Position numbers and translations under genes: made by a program. 43,473 bases of DNA from SZUA-592 sp041556555 (GTDB lineage Bacteria > Pseudomonadota > Gammaproteobacteria > Eutrophobiales > Eutrophobiaceae). The notes below the pieces were generated by a model. That model was not told the DNA's origin, did no database searches, and saw only the letters and a list, made by a program, of their open reading frames with translations. Positions 26,098-34,445 of the stretch are shown one piece after another; position 1 is the stretch's first letter, and the number at the start of each line of letters is the position of its first letter. The stretch spans positions 1 to 43,473 of the forward strand of contig JBFFIE010000013.1 of assembly GCA_041556555.1 (NCBI GenBank), in the 5' to 3' direction.

Positions 26098-27678
26098 ATG
26101 CCGGATTTATCCAAAGAAATCGAAAGACGCCGAACTTTTGCCATCATTTCCCACCCCGATGCAGGGAAGACCACTGTCACCGAGCAGCTGTTACTGTATG
26201 GCGGGGCTATCCAGATGGCCGGTACTGTTAAAGCCCGAAAATCATCACGTCATGCCACTTCTGATTGGATGAAAATGGAAAAAGAAAGAGGCATTTCCAT
26301 CACCAGTTCGGTTATGCAGTTCCTTTATAACAACAAGGTTATTAATCTGCTCGATACACCGGGGCATGTTGATTTTTCCGAGGATACCTATCGAACATTG
26401 ACTGCTGTAGATTCAGCATTAATGGTGATCGATGTCGCCAAAGGTGTTGAGGATCGCACCAGAAAACTAATGGAAGTGTGTCGATTACGAAATACTCCTA
26501 TCATAACGTTCATTAACAAACTGGATCGTGAAGGGAAAGAACCAATAGAACTACTCGATGAAATTGAATCGGAGTTGGGAATCAATTGCGTGCCGGTTAC
26601 ATGGCCAATCGGCATGGGTAGTCGGTTACGGGGAATCTACCACCTGGGAAATAATTATCTCAGAAAGTATGACAAGCATGCAGATAATCATGGTAAGGAA
26701 ATAATCAAGGATTTTCTGGCTGCTGATATGGGACCAGAATTAAATTCTGTCCGTGATCAATTGGCTGAGGAAATAGAACTGGTTCAGGGTGCATGTGAAA
26801 CATTCGACAAGTCACGCTTTCTTGAGGGTCTACAAACGCCAGTATTTTTCGGATCGGCACTGCAAAATTTCGGCATTGCTGAGTTTCTTGATTGCCTTAC
26901 AGAGTACGCGCCGGGCCCTGTGCACAGGGAAACTCTCGAGAGACTTGTGGAGCCGAACGAAGAAAAATTTACCGGCTTTGTGTTCAAGATTCAGGCAAAT
27001 ATGGATCCTGCACACAGGGACCGGATTGCCTTTCTCAGAATTTGTTCTGGTAAATTTCAGCAAGGAATGAAAATGTACCATGTGCGAATTGGCAAGGACA
27101 TACAACCGTCAAACGTGTTGACATTCATGGCGGGTCAACGTGAACATACGGAGCAGGCATGGCCAGGCGATATCATTGGTTTGCATAATCATGGCACAAT
27201 CCAGGTCGGCGATTCTTTTACCCAGGGAGAAAAACTTTCTTTCACTGGTATACCTTTCTTTGCCCCGGAATTATTCAGAAGAGTACGTTTACAGGACCCT
27301 TTAAAATCCAAGGCGCTGTTGAAGGGCCTGATTCAATTGGGAGAGGAGGGCGCCACCCAGGTTTTCCGGCCGCTAAACAGTAATGACTTGATACTGGGAG
27401 CTGTTGGAATCCTTCAATTTGATGTCGTTGCCTGGCGTTTGCAGGAAGAATATGGTGTTAAATGCAGTTACGAAAATGTGCCTGTTGCTACAGTACGCTG
27501 GATTGAGTCAAAGGATAAGAAACAACTGAAGGAATTCAAGGACAAGGCAATCAATAACCTGGCACTCGACGGTAGTGAGCGGCTAGCCTATCTGGCACCT
27601 TCCATGGTGAATCTGAATTTAACTATGGAACGCTGGCCGGATATCACTTTCTCTGCAACACGTGAACACTCTATCTAG
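26098..27678 (+). CDS. prfC: Peptide chain release factor 3
   Basis: The 526-residue GTPase removes RF1/RF2 from the ribosome after termination. It has P-loop SHPDAGKTT (18-26), DTPGHVDF (G3), NKLD (G4), an EF-G-like domain II and the RF3-specific C-terminal domain. Length is that of E. coli RF3 (529). The ATG directly follows a run of eight T (26090-26097) and has no Shine-Dalgarno, so initiation looks weak. It converges with rne across 15 bp. Confidence 0.97.
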   Translation: MPDLSKEIERRRTFAIISHPDAGKTTVTEQLLLYGGAIQMAGTVKARKSSRHATSDWMKMEKERGISITSSVMQFLYNNKVINLLDTPGHVDFSEDTYRTLTAVDSALMVIDVAKGVEDRTRKLMEVCRLRNTPIITFINKLDREGKEPIELLDEIESELGINCVPVTWPIGMGSRLRGIYHLGNNYLRKYDKHADNHGKEIIKDFLAADMGPELNSVRDQLAEEIELVQGACETFDKSRFLEGLQTPVFFGSALQNFGIAEFLDCLTEYAPGPVHRETLERLVEPNEEKFTGFVFKIQANMDPAHRDRIAFLRICSGKFQQGMKMYHVRIGKDIQPSNVLTFMAGQREHTEQAWPGDIIGLHNHGTIQVGDSFTQGEKLSFTGIPFFAPELFRRVRLQDPLKSKALLKGLIQLGEEGATQVFRPLNSNDLILGAVGILQFDVVAWRLQEEYGVKCSYENVPVATVRWIESKDKKQLKEFKDKAINNLALDGSERLAYLAPSMVNLNLTMERWPDITFSATREHSI

Positions 27679-27693
27679 CAACAGTAAGAGAGA

Positions 27694-29940
27694 CTAGTCG
27701 ATATTATTCAGGGCCTTGTTTCTGTCACTGGAGGTTCCATTTTCAGGAACTGAAGCTTGCTGCGAAGACTGGGCATTTTGCTGGTTTTCCACATTTTCTC
27801 CGGGAGCATTAACGGATTCATCCTGATTGACCTGCGCACTAGCATTTCCCTGCAGCTCCCGTTCCGTGGCAGCATTTTCAGCTGCTGGATTATCGCCCTG
27901 ATCGGGAATGGCTGTGGTTGTCGCCTGTGTCTGGTTTGTAGTCTGCTTATTTTCATTATCAGCAGGACTAGAGCCAGATGATTTACTGCTCTGCTTGGTC
28001 TGTTTGTCGCGACTACGGCTGGTATTTTCATTATTACGATTACGCCGTCTGCCTCCACGGCGTCCACGTCTTTGTGATTGACCACTGCTCTCATCTCCCG
28101 TGTTACTGGCTTTACTTCCGCGTTTACGGGAACGGCCACCGGATTTCTGGTTACGGCCGTGTTGTTTACGATCGCTGGAATTTGTTCTTTTGGAATCACT
28201 CCTCTTTGTGGTAGTGGTAGTTTTACCTGAACTTATTGTCTCCTGTTTCTCTCCTTCAGGGACGCCAAACAGGCTGCCAAATAATCGGCTGATTAATCCA
28301 CGCGAACTTGTTTGTTTTGTTACAGGTACAGGACGGTCAGGAATGATCTGCTTGATAGCAGGTTCTTCAATACGCCGTTTTTTCTGTTGTTCGATGGACT
28401 CAAGTATGGTGTCTTTTCCTTCCGGTTGTATATCGTAACTGGGACGGGCGTATTCCTTGCTTGCCGCCTCGGACAGCTTGACACGCTGAATCAGGTATTG
28501 TGGAGTTTCCAGTGCAGGTGAGGGGACAAGAACGATGTCAACGTCATGCCGATGTTCAATATTACTGATAGTGGTGCGCTTTTCATTCAGAAGAAAGGTG
28601 GCTGCATCAGTGGGTAACTGGGCTATGACCTTGGCAGTCAGGTCTTTCATTGCTTCTTCTTCAATAATTCGCAAAACGGACAGCGCCAGGGATTCCGTGC
28701 CACGAATCGTGCCCTGACCCTGGCAGCGCGGACAAAGGATATTACTGGATTCCCCCAACGATGGCCGCAGACGTTGTCGGGACATTTCCAGCAAGCCAAA
28801 CCGGGAAATTTTGCCAATCTGGACCCTGGCCCGGTCCATTTTCAGATTTTCCCGAAGGCAATTTTCAACCTCACGTTGGTTCTGGTTACTCATCATGTCG
28901 ATGAAATCTATGACAATCAGGCCACCGAGATCGCGCAATCTGAGCTGGCGGGCTATTTCCTCGGCAGCTTCAAGATTGGTATTGAGCGCAGTCTCTTCGA
29001 TATCACCTCCTGCAGTTGAACGCGAGGAATTGATGTCAATGGTTAAAAGTGCTTCTGTGTGATCGAATACCAGTGCTCCTCCCGACGGCAATCTGACTTC
29101 TCGTGAAAAAGCAGATTCAATCTGACTTTCAATCTGATAACGGTTAAACAGGGAATCCGGCTCATCATAAAGCTTCAGCTTGTGCAGGTTCTGCGGCATG
29201 ACCTGTTGCATGAATTCATAACCTCGCTGATAGACTTCCTTGCTGTCTATCCATATCTCCGATATATCCTTACGCAGGTAATCACGTATTGCACGAATAA
29301 TAACTTCACTTTCCTGGTAGATAAGAAAAGGTGCTTTTCGCTCGTTAGCTGCTTTGGTAATGGCATCCCAGAGACTCAGCAGGTAATCCAGATCCCATTG
29401 CAATTCGTCGCTGGATTTTCCAACACCAGCTGTTCGCAGAATGATACCCATACCCTGGGGAACATTGAGCTTGCTCATGGCTTCCCGGGCCTCACTACGA
29501 TCATTGCCTTCTATCTGTCTGGATACACCTCCGGCACGGGGATTGTTTGGCATCAGAACCAGATAGCGACCTGCCAGACTGACAAAAGTGGTCAGTGCAG
29601 CACCCTTGTTTCCCCGTTCCTCTTTTTCAACCTGGATGATAAATTCCTGGTCCTGCTTGATAGCTTCACGGACGTTGATTCGACCACCATCTTCGGCGGT
29701 GTCTTTGAACAGAGAGTGGGCTATTTCCTTGAAAGGCAGAAAACCATGGCGCTCGGCACCATAATCGACAAAAGCTGCCTCGAGACTTGGTTCGATTCGA
29801 ACGATCCGGCCTTTGTAGATATTGGATTTTTTCTGTTCCCTGGAGGTTGACTCTATATCGAGGTCATAAAGTTTCTGACCATCGACCAGAGCCACACGCA
29901 ACTCTTCCTGCTGAGTCGCATTGATAAGCATTCTCTTCAT
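27694..29940 (-). CDS. rne: Ribonuclease E
   Basis: The 748-residue endonuclease initiates most mRNA decay and matures rRNA and tRNA. The catalytic half (about 1-515) has an S1 domain (36-119), a DNase I-like subdomain with TIDINSSRST and VIDFIDM carrying the metal-binding Asp residues, and the zinc-link CPRC (Cys403, Cys406) for tetramer formation. After it comes an amphipathic membrane-targeting helix GLISRLFGSLFG near 545-556 and an Arg-rich RNA-binding stretch (RRGRRGGRRRNR). A short Asn/Gln/Ser-rich tail ends the protein. E. coli RNase E has 1061 residues; the distal partner-binding region is much reduced here. The start ATG has AGGAA about 10 nt upstream and a leader of about 340 nt. 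Confidence 0.96.
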   Translation of the reverse strand: MKRMLINATQQEELRVALVDGQKLYDLDIESTSREQKKSNIYKGRIVRIEPSLEAAFVDYGAERHGFLPFKEIAHSLFKDTAEDGGRINVREAIKQDQEFIIQVEKEERGNKGAALTTFVSLAGRYLVLMPNNPRAGGVSRQIEGNDRSEAREAMSKLNVPQGMGIILRTAGVGKSSDELQWDLDYLLSLWDAITKAANERKAPFLIYQESEVIIRAIRDYLRKDISEIWIDSKEVYQRGYEFMQQVMPQNLHKLKLYDEPDSLFNRYQIESQIESAFSREVRLPSGGALVFDHTEALLTIDINSSRSTAGGDIEETALNTNLEAAEEIARQLRLRDLGGLIVIDFIDMMSNQNQREVENCLRENLKMDRARVQIGKISRFGLLEMSRQRLRPSLGESSNILCPRCQGQGTIRGTESLALSVLRIIEEEAMKDLTAKVIAQLPTDAATFLLNEKRTTISNIEHRHDVDIVLVPSPALETPQYLIQRVKLSEAASKEYARPSYDIQPEGKDTILESIEQQKKRRIEEPAIKQIIPDRPVPVTKQTSSRGLISRLFGSLFGVPEGEKQETISSGKTTTTTKRSDSKRTNSSDRKQHGRNQKSGGRSRKRGSKASNTGDESSGQSQRRGRRGGRRRNRNNENTSRSRDKQTKQSSKSSGSSPADNENKQTTNQTQATTTAIPDQGDNPAAENAATERELQGNASAQVNQDESVNAPGENVENQQNAQSSQQASVPENGTSSDRNKALNNID

Positions 29941-30007
29941 TGTAATATTGTTCCTGTTCTGCGCTCATCACCGCCAGCCTGTATCGGTCAATAATGCGGG
30001 AGCGCGC

Positions 30008-30048
30008 TGACAGCTCATTCACAGGGTAGAGCTGTCATTAAACCCTGT
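30008..30048 (-). ncRNA. Candidate pseudoknot or switch in the rne leader RNA
   Basis: In the minus-strand RNA a 9-bp perfect stem (UGACAGCUC with GAGCUGUCA; plus-strand 30029-30037 and 30008-30016) encloses a 12-nt loop. Seven loop bases (ACCCUGU, 30021-30027) are the exact complement of ACAGGGU just upstream (30042-30048). The two helices interleave, so they form either an H-type pseudoknot with short loops or two mutually exclusive hairpins. It ends about 68 nt before the rne ATG. Confidence 0.5.
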
Positions 30049-30288
30049 TTCTATCCGGGCCCGGCCTGGTTGTATCTTCTATATTCTGGTCGGCGGGCGC
30101 CATATCTGTTATTTCAGGATTTGAATTCGGGCATTCTACTGGAGTGGCGGGATGGATAATGCGCATGTCATAATTTTCAGCATCATCCACGCGAGTAACC
30201 GGCACCGACTCAGCAGGAGAATGTAGTAGATTTTTTCTCACCCGCAAATGAGATAATTCCCGCGAATGTCTCCTGAAATCAGGGTGAT

Positions 30289-30317
30289 AATATAGCAATC
30301 TTAACAAATCCCGGCAA
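30289..30317 (-). promoter_or_regulatory. Candidate promoter for rne
   Basis: On the minus strand TTGCCG (30317-30312) and TATATT (30294-30289) are 17 nt apart, matching 4 of 6 and 5 of 6 consensus bases. Transcription would start near 30282. Confidence 0.35.
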
Positions 30318-30324
30318 TTGGCAA

Positions 30325-31281
30325 TTGAATAAAAAACCGCAGGAATACACGAGAAAATCCGGGGTCAGCTACGTTGAAATCACGGCTGACCAGTCAGGCA
30401 GGCGTATTGACAATTATCTTCTGACATACCTGAAGGATATCCCCAAGACCCGTATTTATAAAATGTTGAGAAAAGGCGAAGTGCGGGTCAATCGGTCGCG
30501 GGTGAAGCAGGATTATAAACTTCAAAAACAGGATGTGGTCAGGATTCCGCCGGTCTACCAGTCTGGTCAGGATAAGCGTCGTCCAGAGCCATCTCCCTCG
30601 CTGCAGGGCCTGATATACCGTCATATTATCCATGAGGATGAAAATCTGCTGGTTATCAATAAACCGCCTGGACTAGCCGTGCATTCCGGGACAAACGATG
30701 CATTTGGTCTGATAGAAATACTGCGAGTGATGCGACCCGACGATTCTTTTCTTGAACTGGTCCACCGCCTGGATAAATCAACATCGGGTTGTTTGATGAT
30801 CGCGCGTAACCATCAGCTTTTACGCGACTTGCATGAGCTTTTGAAGCAAAACCGGGTAAGCAAGACCTATCAGGCACTGCTAAAAGGGAAAATTTCCCGA
30901 TCGCAGGTCGTGGATTTGCCACTTTCCAGGCGAGCGGGGGGTCATGGCAAAAAGCATATCCAGATTAATGAGTCAGGCAAGCCTTCAATATCAAGATTTA
31001 CACCCGTGAAGGTTTTCTCCGGGGCGACCCTGGCCAGGGTTGAAATCGACACCGGGCGTACGCATCAGATTCGGGTTCATGCTGCTTCAATAGGCCACCC
31101 GGTTGCGGGTGATAAAAAATACGGTGACAGCGAGTTTAATCGATCTCTCAGAAAACAGGGCCTGAAGCGGATGTTTCTTCACGCAGACACACTTTCTCTC
31201 GAGTTACCTTACACTAGGGAAAGGGTAAGCTTCAGGGCCCCGTTACCGGCAGATTTACAAACATTGCTGGTTAAAATCTGA
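30325..31281 (+). CDS. rluC: 23S rRNA pseudouridine(955/2504/2580) synthase
   Basis: The 318-residue enzyme modifies three uridines of 23S rRNA. It has an N-terminal S4 RNA-binding domain (about 20-85, RIDNYLLTYLKDIPKTRIY) and a RluA-type catalytic domain with Asp150 in HRLDKSTSG. RTHQIRVHAASIGHPVAGD completes the fold. The start appears to be TTG at 30325; no in-frame ATG precedes the S4 domain. The arrangement divergent from rne and upstream of gph and sppA supports rluC rather than rluA or rluD. Confidence 0.94.
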   Translation: MNKKPQEYTRKSGVSYVEITADQSGRRIDNYLLTYLKDIPKTRIYKMLRKGEVRVNRSRVKQDYKLQKQDVVRIPPVYQSGQDKRRPEPSPSLQGLIYRHIIHEDENLLVINKPPGLAVHSGTNDAFGLIEILRVMRPDDSFLELVHRLDKSTSGCLMIARNHQLLRDLHELLKQNRVSKTYQALLKGKISRSQVVDLPLSRRAGGHGKKHIQINESGKPSISRFTPVKVFSGATLARVEIDTGRTHQIRVHAASIGHPVAGDKKYGDSEFNRSLRKQGLKRMFLHADTLSLELPYTRERVSFRAPLPADLQTLLVKI

Positions 31282-31288
31282 ACCCAAT

Positions 31289-31954
31289 ATGCATACACAG
31301 GATATTCGTCTGGTGGTTTTTGACTGGGATGGCACGTTGGCCGATACCACTTCCACCATCGTATTTACCATGCAGTCGGCGATCACCGAGTGCGGATTTG
31401 AACGAAGAGATGATATCAGTATTCGTAAAATCATTGGCCTGGGGCTGGAAGAAGCTGCCCGGGTAGTCTACCCTGAGCTTTCCCGGGATGATCATCTGCT
31501 GTTAAATCAGGTTTATCGTCGTCTCTATGTGGAACAGAACCGCGGTAATATCCGCTTATTTCCTGAGGTGAAGGAACTGCTGGACCGCTTGTTGGAGGCG
31601 GGGATGTTACTGGCTGTTGCTACTGGTAAAAGCCGCAAGGGACTGGACAATTCACTGAATGAGACAGGATTGAATTCTTGTTTTCATGCCTCCCGTTGCG
31701 CTGACGAGACTCTTTCCAAGCCTCATCCTTTAATGTTGTTGGAAATTATGAAGGAATTATCCGTAAAACCTGAAAACACGCTGATGGTCGGTGACAGCAA
31801 TCATGATATGCAGTTGGCTATGAATGCCGGGGTCTACGCCATTGCAGTCAGCTATGGCGCACAAAAGAAACAGGATTTGCTAAAATATGAACCAGTTGCA
31901 TGCTTGCAACGTCCGGATCAATTATTGTCCTGGTTGGAAGGCATGCTGAAATGA
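31289..31954 (+). CDS. HAD-family hydrolase, phosphoglycolate phosphatase-like
   Basis: The 221-residue HAD phosphatase has motif I DWDGTL with nucleophile Asp12 and Asp14, a helical cap, motif II around AVATGKSR, the motif III lysine in SKPHP, and motif IV GDSNHDM. It resembles Gph-type enzymes. The same position between rluC and sppA is usual in Pseudomonas-like genomes. The substrate cannot be fixed from sequence. It starts 7 bp after rluC and is followed 13 bp later by sppA. Confidence 0.88.
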   Translation: MHTQDIRLVVFDWDGTLADTTSTIVFTMQSAITECGFERRDDISIRKIIGLGLEEAARVVYPELSRDDHLLLNQVYRRLYVEQNRGNIRLFPEVKELLDRLLEAGMLLAVATGKSRKGLDNSLNETGLNSCFHASRCADETLSKPHPLMLLEIMKELSVKPENTLMVGDSNHDMQLAMNAGVYAIAVSYGAQKKQDLLKYEPVACLQRPDQLLSWLEGMLK

Positions 31955-31967
31955 GGTAAAGGAAGCT

Positions 31968-32915
31968 ATGGAAAATTCGTCATCCAACAATGATCAGAAG
32001 CAGATGGAACAGGCAATCGTCAACCGTATTGCCCAGGAAGCAATCGCTGAACAGCGGCGCGCACGCCGTTGGGGAATATTCTTCAAATTCTTTTTTGCCG
32101 CGTACCTGGTTGCCTTTCTGATTATTTACTTACCTACTGACCTTGGTGGTGCCAAGATTAGTGGCGGTAAGCATACTGCTCTCGTGGACATTGAGGGGAT
32201 TATCTCTACTGATGCAATGGCCAATGCTGATCATATTGTCAGTGGTTTGAGGGCAGCATTTGAAGATTCCAGTACAGCCGGAATAATTTTACGGATTAAC
32301 AGTCCCGGTGGCAGCCCGGTACAGGCTGCTTACATCAATGATGAAATCAGGCGCCTCAAGGGTCTTTATCCTGACATACCTCTCTACGCAGTGATCTCTG
32401 ATATTTGTGCCTCCGGCGGATACTATATCGCGGCAGCGGCAGATGAGATCTATGCCAATGAATCGAGCATTGTTGGTTCGATTGGTGTGGTGATGTCCGG
32501 TTTCGGTTTCGTAGAAGCCATGAAAAAAGTGGGCATCGAGCGCCGCCTGTTGCATGCCGGGGAAAGCAAGGGATTCCTGGATCCATTCTCGCCCCTGAAA
32601 GAGGAAGACCTGGAGCATATCGATACCTTGCTGACAGATGTTCATGAACAATTTATCAGTGTCGTCAGGGAGGGCCGTGGCGATCGCCTGAGTGATGACG
32701 AGAATCTCTTTACTGGCCTGATCTGGACCGGCAAACAGTCCCTGGAACTGGGTCTGATTGACGGGATTGGAAGTGCAGGTTATGTAGCCAGGGAGCTGGT
32801 TGGAGAAGAAGACATCGTTGATTACACCCGGAGGGACACCTTTCTTGATACCTTTGCAAAACAAATTGGTACGGCGGTAGCAGAGATACTCGAAAAGAGG
32901 CTTCAGTTACAGTAA
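31968..32915 (+). CDS. sppA: Signal peptide peptidase SppA, short S49 form
   Basis: The 315-residue membrane peptidase degrades cleaved signal peptides. It has a cytoplasmic N-terminus, one membrane segment (about 38-57, FKFFFAAYLVAFLIIYLP) and one S49 domain with Ser149 (CASGGYY) and Lys201 (ESKGFLDPF) forming the dyad. It is the half-length form, one domain instead of the two in E. coli SppA (618 residues). It converges with maf across 13 bp. Confidence 0.93.
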   Translation: MENSSSNNDQKQMEQAIVNRIAQEAIAEQRRARRWGIFFKFFFAAYLVAFLIIYLPTDLGGAKISGGKHTALVDIEGIISTDAMANADHIVSGLRAAFEDSSTAGIILRINSPGGSPVQAAYINDEIRRLKGLYPDIPLYAVISDICASGGYYIAAAADEIYANESSIVGSIGVVMSGFGFVEAMKKVGIERRLLHAGESKGFLDPFSPLKEEDLEHIDTLLTDVHEQFISVVREGRGDRLSDDENLFTGLIWTGKQSLELGLIDGIGSAGYVARELVGEEDIVDYTRRDTFLDTFAKQIGTAVAEILEKRLQLQ

Positions 32916-32928
32916 CTTGTCAATTTCA

Positions 32929-33528
32929 TCAAGGGATCGGGAGTCCCTGGGCCCGTAGCATCTCTGATAACCTGATTAAGGGTAGGCCAACCAGGGCCGT
33001 CGGATCTGTGCATTCCAGTTTTTCCAGTAAACTGATACCCAGGCGTTCTGATTTGAAACTTCCTGCACATTGGTACGGTTTCTCTATTTCCAGGTAACGG
33101 CCAATCTCCTCCCGGGTCAGGCGACGAAAGGTAACCCGGCAGGGTATACAATCGGTCCTCGCTACCCCGGTGGAACTGTTGACAACACACAAGCCGGTAT
33201 AAAATATCACCGTCTGGCCACTCAGCTTCTCGAGTTGACCCATAGCCGCCTCGCGAGAGCCCGGTTTTCCCAGGATTTCATTATTGAGAGACAGGCACTG
33301 GTCCGAACCGATCACGATTGCAGCATCCCTGTTTTTTGCGACTGCCTCCGCCTTGGCCCTGGCCAGACGCTTCACCAATTCGTCAGCCGCTTCCCCGGGC
33401 AGGGGAGTTTCATCAATTGCGGGGGCTTCGCAAATAAAACCTACCGACAGGCGTTCCAGGAGATCTCGCCGGAAAGGGGAGGAAGACGCCAGGATCAGTT
33501 TCAGTGAGTCCGGTCTTATTTTTGTCAT
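32929..33528 (-). CDS. Maf-like nucleotide pyrophosphatase, YceF type
   Basis: The 199-residue protein hydrolyses modified nucleoside triphosphates; the YceF branch prefers 7-methyl-GTP. It shows LILASSSPFRRDLLERL (11-27), ETPLPGEAADELVKRLARAK and SDQCLSLNNEILGKP. The gene faces away from yceD-rpmF, as in E. coli. The arrangement supports the YceF assignment over the YhdE dTTP pyrophosphatase. Confidence 0.92.
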   Translation of the reverse strand: MTKIRPDSLKLILASSSPFRRDLLERLSVGFICEAPAIDETPLPGEAADELVKRLARAKAEAVAKNRDAAIVIGSDQCLSLNNEILGKPGSREAAMGQLEKLSGQTVIFYTGLCVVNSSTGVARTDCIPCRVTFRRLTREEIGRYLEIEKPYQCAGSFKSERLGISLLEKLECTDPTALVGLPLIRLSEMLRAQGLPIP

Positions 33529-33606
33529 AATTATCGAAGAAAGATGCAGGCGTGTGCTAATAAAATTCTTTTATTACAATAGGTTAAGTATTATTTCAGC
33601 GGTATT

Positions 33607-33635
33607 TTGACAGTCGCACTCCGCATAGCTAAACT
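33607..33635 (+). promoter_or_regulatory. Candidate promoter for yceD-rpmF and the downstream fab genes
   Basis: A perfect TTGACA (33607-33612) and TAAACT (33630-33635, 4 of 6) are 17 nt apart. Transcription would start about 33641-33643, only a few bases before the yceD ATG at 33646, giving an almost leaderless message. Confidence 0.4.
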
Positions 33636-33645
33636 TTGCCGCCTG

Positions 33646-34161
33646 ATGCGCCCCGACTTGCCGCAAACCATTGAACCGGCTCGACTTGCCATGAGCGGTG
33701 AAAAGCTTGCCGGGCAGTATGCAATAGATGAAATGTCCCGGCTAGTAGAGAGGTTGCATGACCAATCGGGTATTGTCGATTTCCATCTGGCGTTCAAGCG
33801 GGATGAAGATCAGAAACTGACCTTAATCACCGGTGATGTTTCCACAGAAGTCAGTCTGATCTGCCAGAGATGTCTGGAACCCATGAGTTTATCCATGAAG
33901 AGCCAGGTAAACCTGGGCGTAATCAGAAAGTCTGTTGATTTGTCGATATTGCCACGTGGATGTGAACCGCTCTATGAAGAGGATGCTCCGTTTGTATTGC
34001 GGGACCTGATAGAAGATGAGTTGATACTGGCGTTACCCCTGGCCGTAATGCATGAGCAGAACGGATGTGAAGCTACAAAATTACTGGATGAGTTGAATAA
34101 ATCAGTTATAAGGAACCCGTTTTCTGTTCTCGAAAAACTGTCAACGAAATCGAATGAATAA
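33646..34161 (+). CDS. yceD: YceD family protein (DUF177), 23S rRNA accumulation protein
   Basis: The 171-residue cytoplasmic protein of the DUF177 family is linked in E. coli to 23S rRNA accumulation. It shows LICQRCLEPMS with a CxxC, RDLIEDELILALPLAVMH, and a conserved tail RNPFSVLEKL. I chose the ATG at 33646, which places LPQTIEPARLA at the N-terminus like E. coli YceD. A TTG at 33607 is in frame but coincides with a promoter -35. It sits before rpmF as expected. Confidence 0.9.
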   Translation: MRPDLPQTIEPARLAMSGEKLAGQYAIDEMSRLVERLHDQSGIVDFHLAFKRDEDQKLTLITGDVSTEVSLICQRCLEPMSLSMKSQVNLGVIRKSVDLSILPRGCEPLYEEDAPFVLRDLIEDELILALPLAVMHEQNGCEATKLLDELNKSVIRNPFSVLEKLSTKSNE

Positions 34162-34182
34162 AAAACTGGAGAAATAGATACT

Positions 34183-34371
34183 ATGGCTGTTCAAAAATCC
34201 AAAAAATCAAATTCCCGTCGTGGCATGCGTCGGTCTCATGATGCATTAAAATCACCGACTCTTTCCATTGAATCTACAACCGGCGAGGTTCACAGAAGGC
34301 ATCATGTCAGCGCAGACGGTTATTACCGGGGCCGCAAGGTCATTGCGAGCAAGGAAGAAGACACTGAATAA
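34183..34371 (+). CDS. rpmF: 50S ribosomal protein L32
   Basis: The 62-residue basic protein begins AVQKSKKSNSRRGMRRSHDA after the initiator Met and has HRRHHVSADGYYRGRKV, the usual L32 pattern without zinc-binding cysteines. A GGAG about 11 nt before the ATG supports the start. It is 21 bp after yceD and may end a partially separate message because of the hairpin at 34380. Confidence 0.97.
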   Translation: MAVQKSKKSNSRRGMRRSHDALKSPTLSIESTTGEVHRRHHVSADGYYRGRKVIASKEEDTE

Positions 34372-34379
34372 TCCTGCCT

Positions 34380-34403
34380 GGTGTCTTTGATGGCGCCTTT
34401 TTC
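34380..34403 (+). terminator. Weak intrinsic terminator or attenuator after rpmF
   Basis: GGTGTC (34380-34385) pairs with GGCGCC (34392-34397) using two G-U pairs around loop TTTGAT and is followed by TTTTTC. It would let rpmF be made in excess over plsX and the fab genes. Confidence 0.4.
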
Positions 34404-34445
34404 TGGCCGGCAGCAAGTCTGTAAATAAGTCATTAAGAGTCAGTC

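Larger units (their letters stand above)
29941..30324 (-). promoter_or_regulatory. Long 5' leader of rne and divergent rne/rluC spacer (384 bp)
   Basis: No gene is supported here. From the candidate promoter at 30289-30317 the rne transcript would have a leader of about 340 nt, close to the 361-nt autoregulatory leader of E. coli rne. The best structure is at 30008-30048. An open frame of 89 codons (30038-30307) begins upstream of the predicted transcript start and has no similarity I recognise. The rluC promoter must also lie here but is not evident. Confidence 0.5.

Noticed and set aside
27708..28199. 163-codon minus-strand frame inside the end of rne
   Set aside because: It lies within the low-complexity RNase E tail in another frame on the same strand; the RNase E frame fits the family and this one resembles nothing.
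29182..29850. 222-codon frame antisense to the RNase E catalytic domain
   Set aside because: Covers the conserved S1 and catalytic parts of rne; a shadow frame.
30038..30307. Open frame of 89 codons on the minus strand in the rne/rluC spacer
   Set aside because: It begins upstream of the predicted rne transcript start, lacks a ribosome site, has no recognisable domain and overlaps the structured leader.
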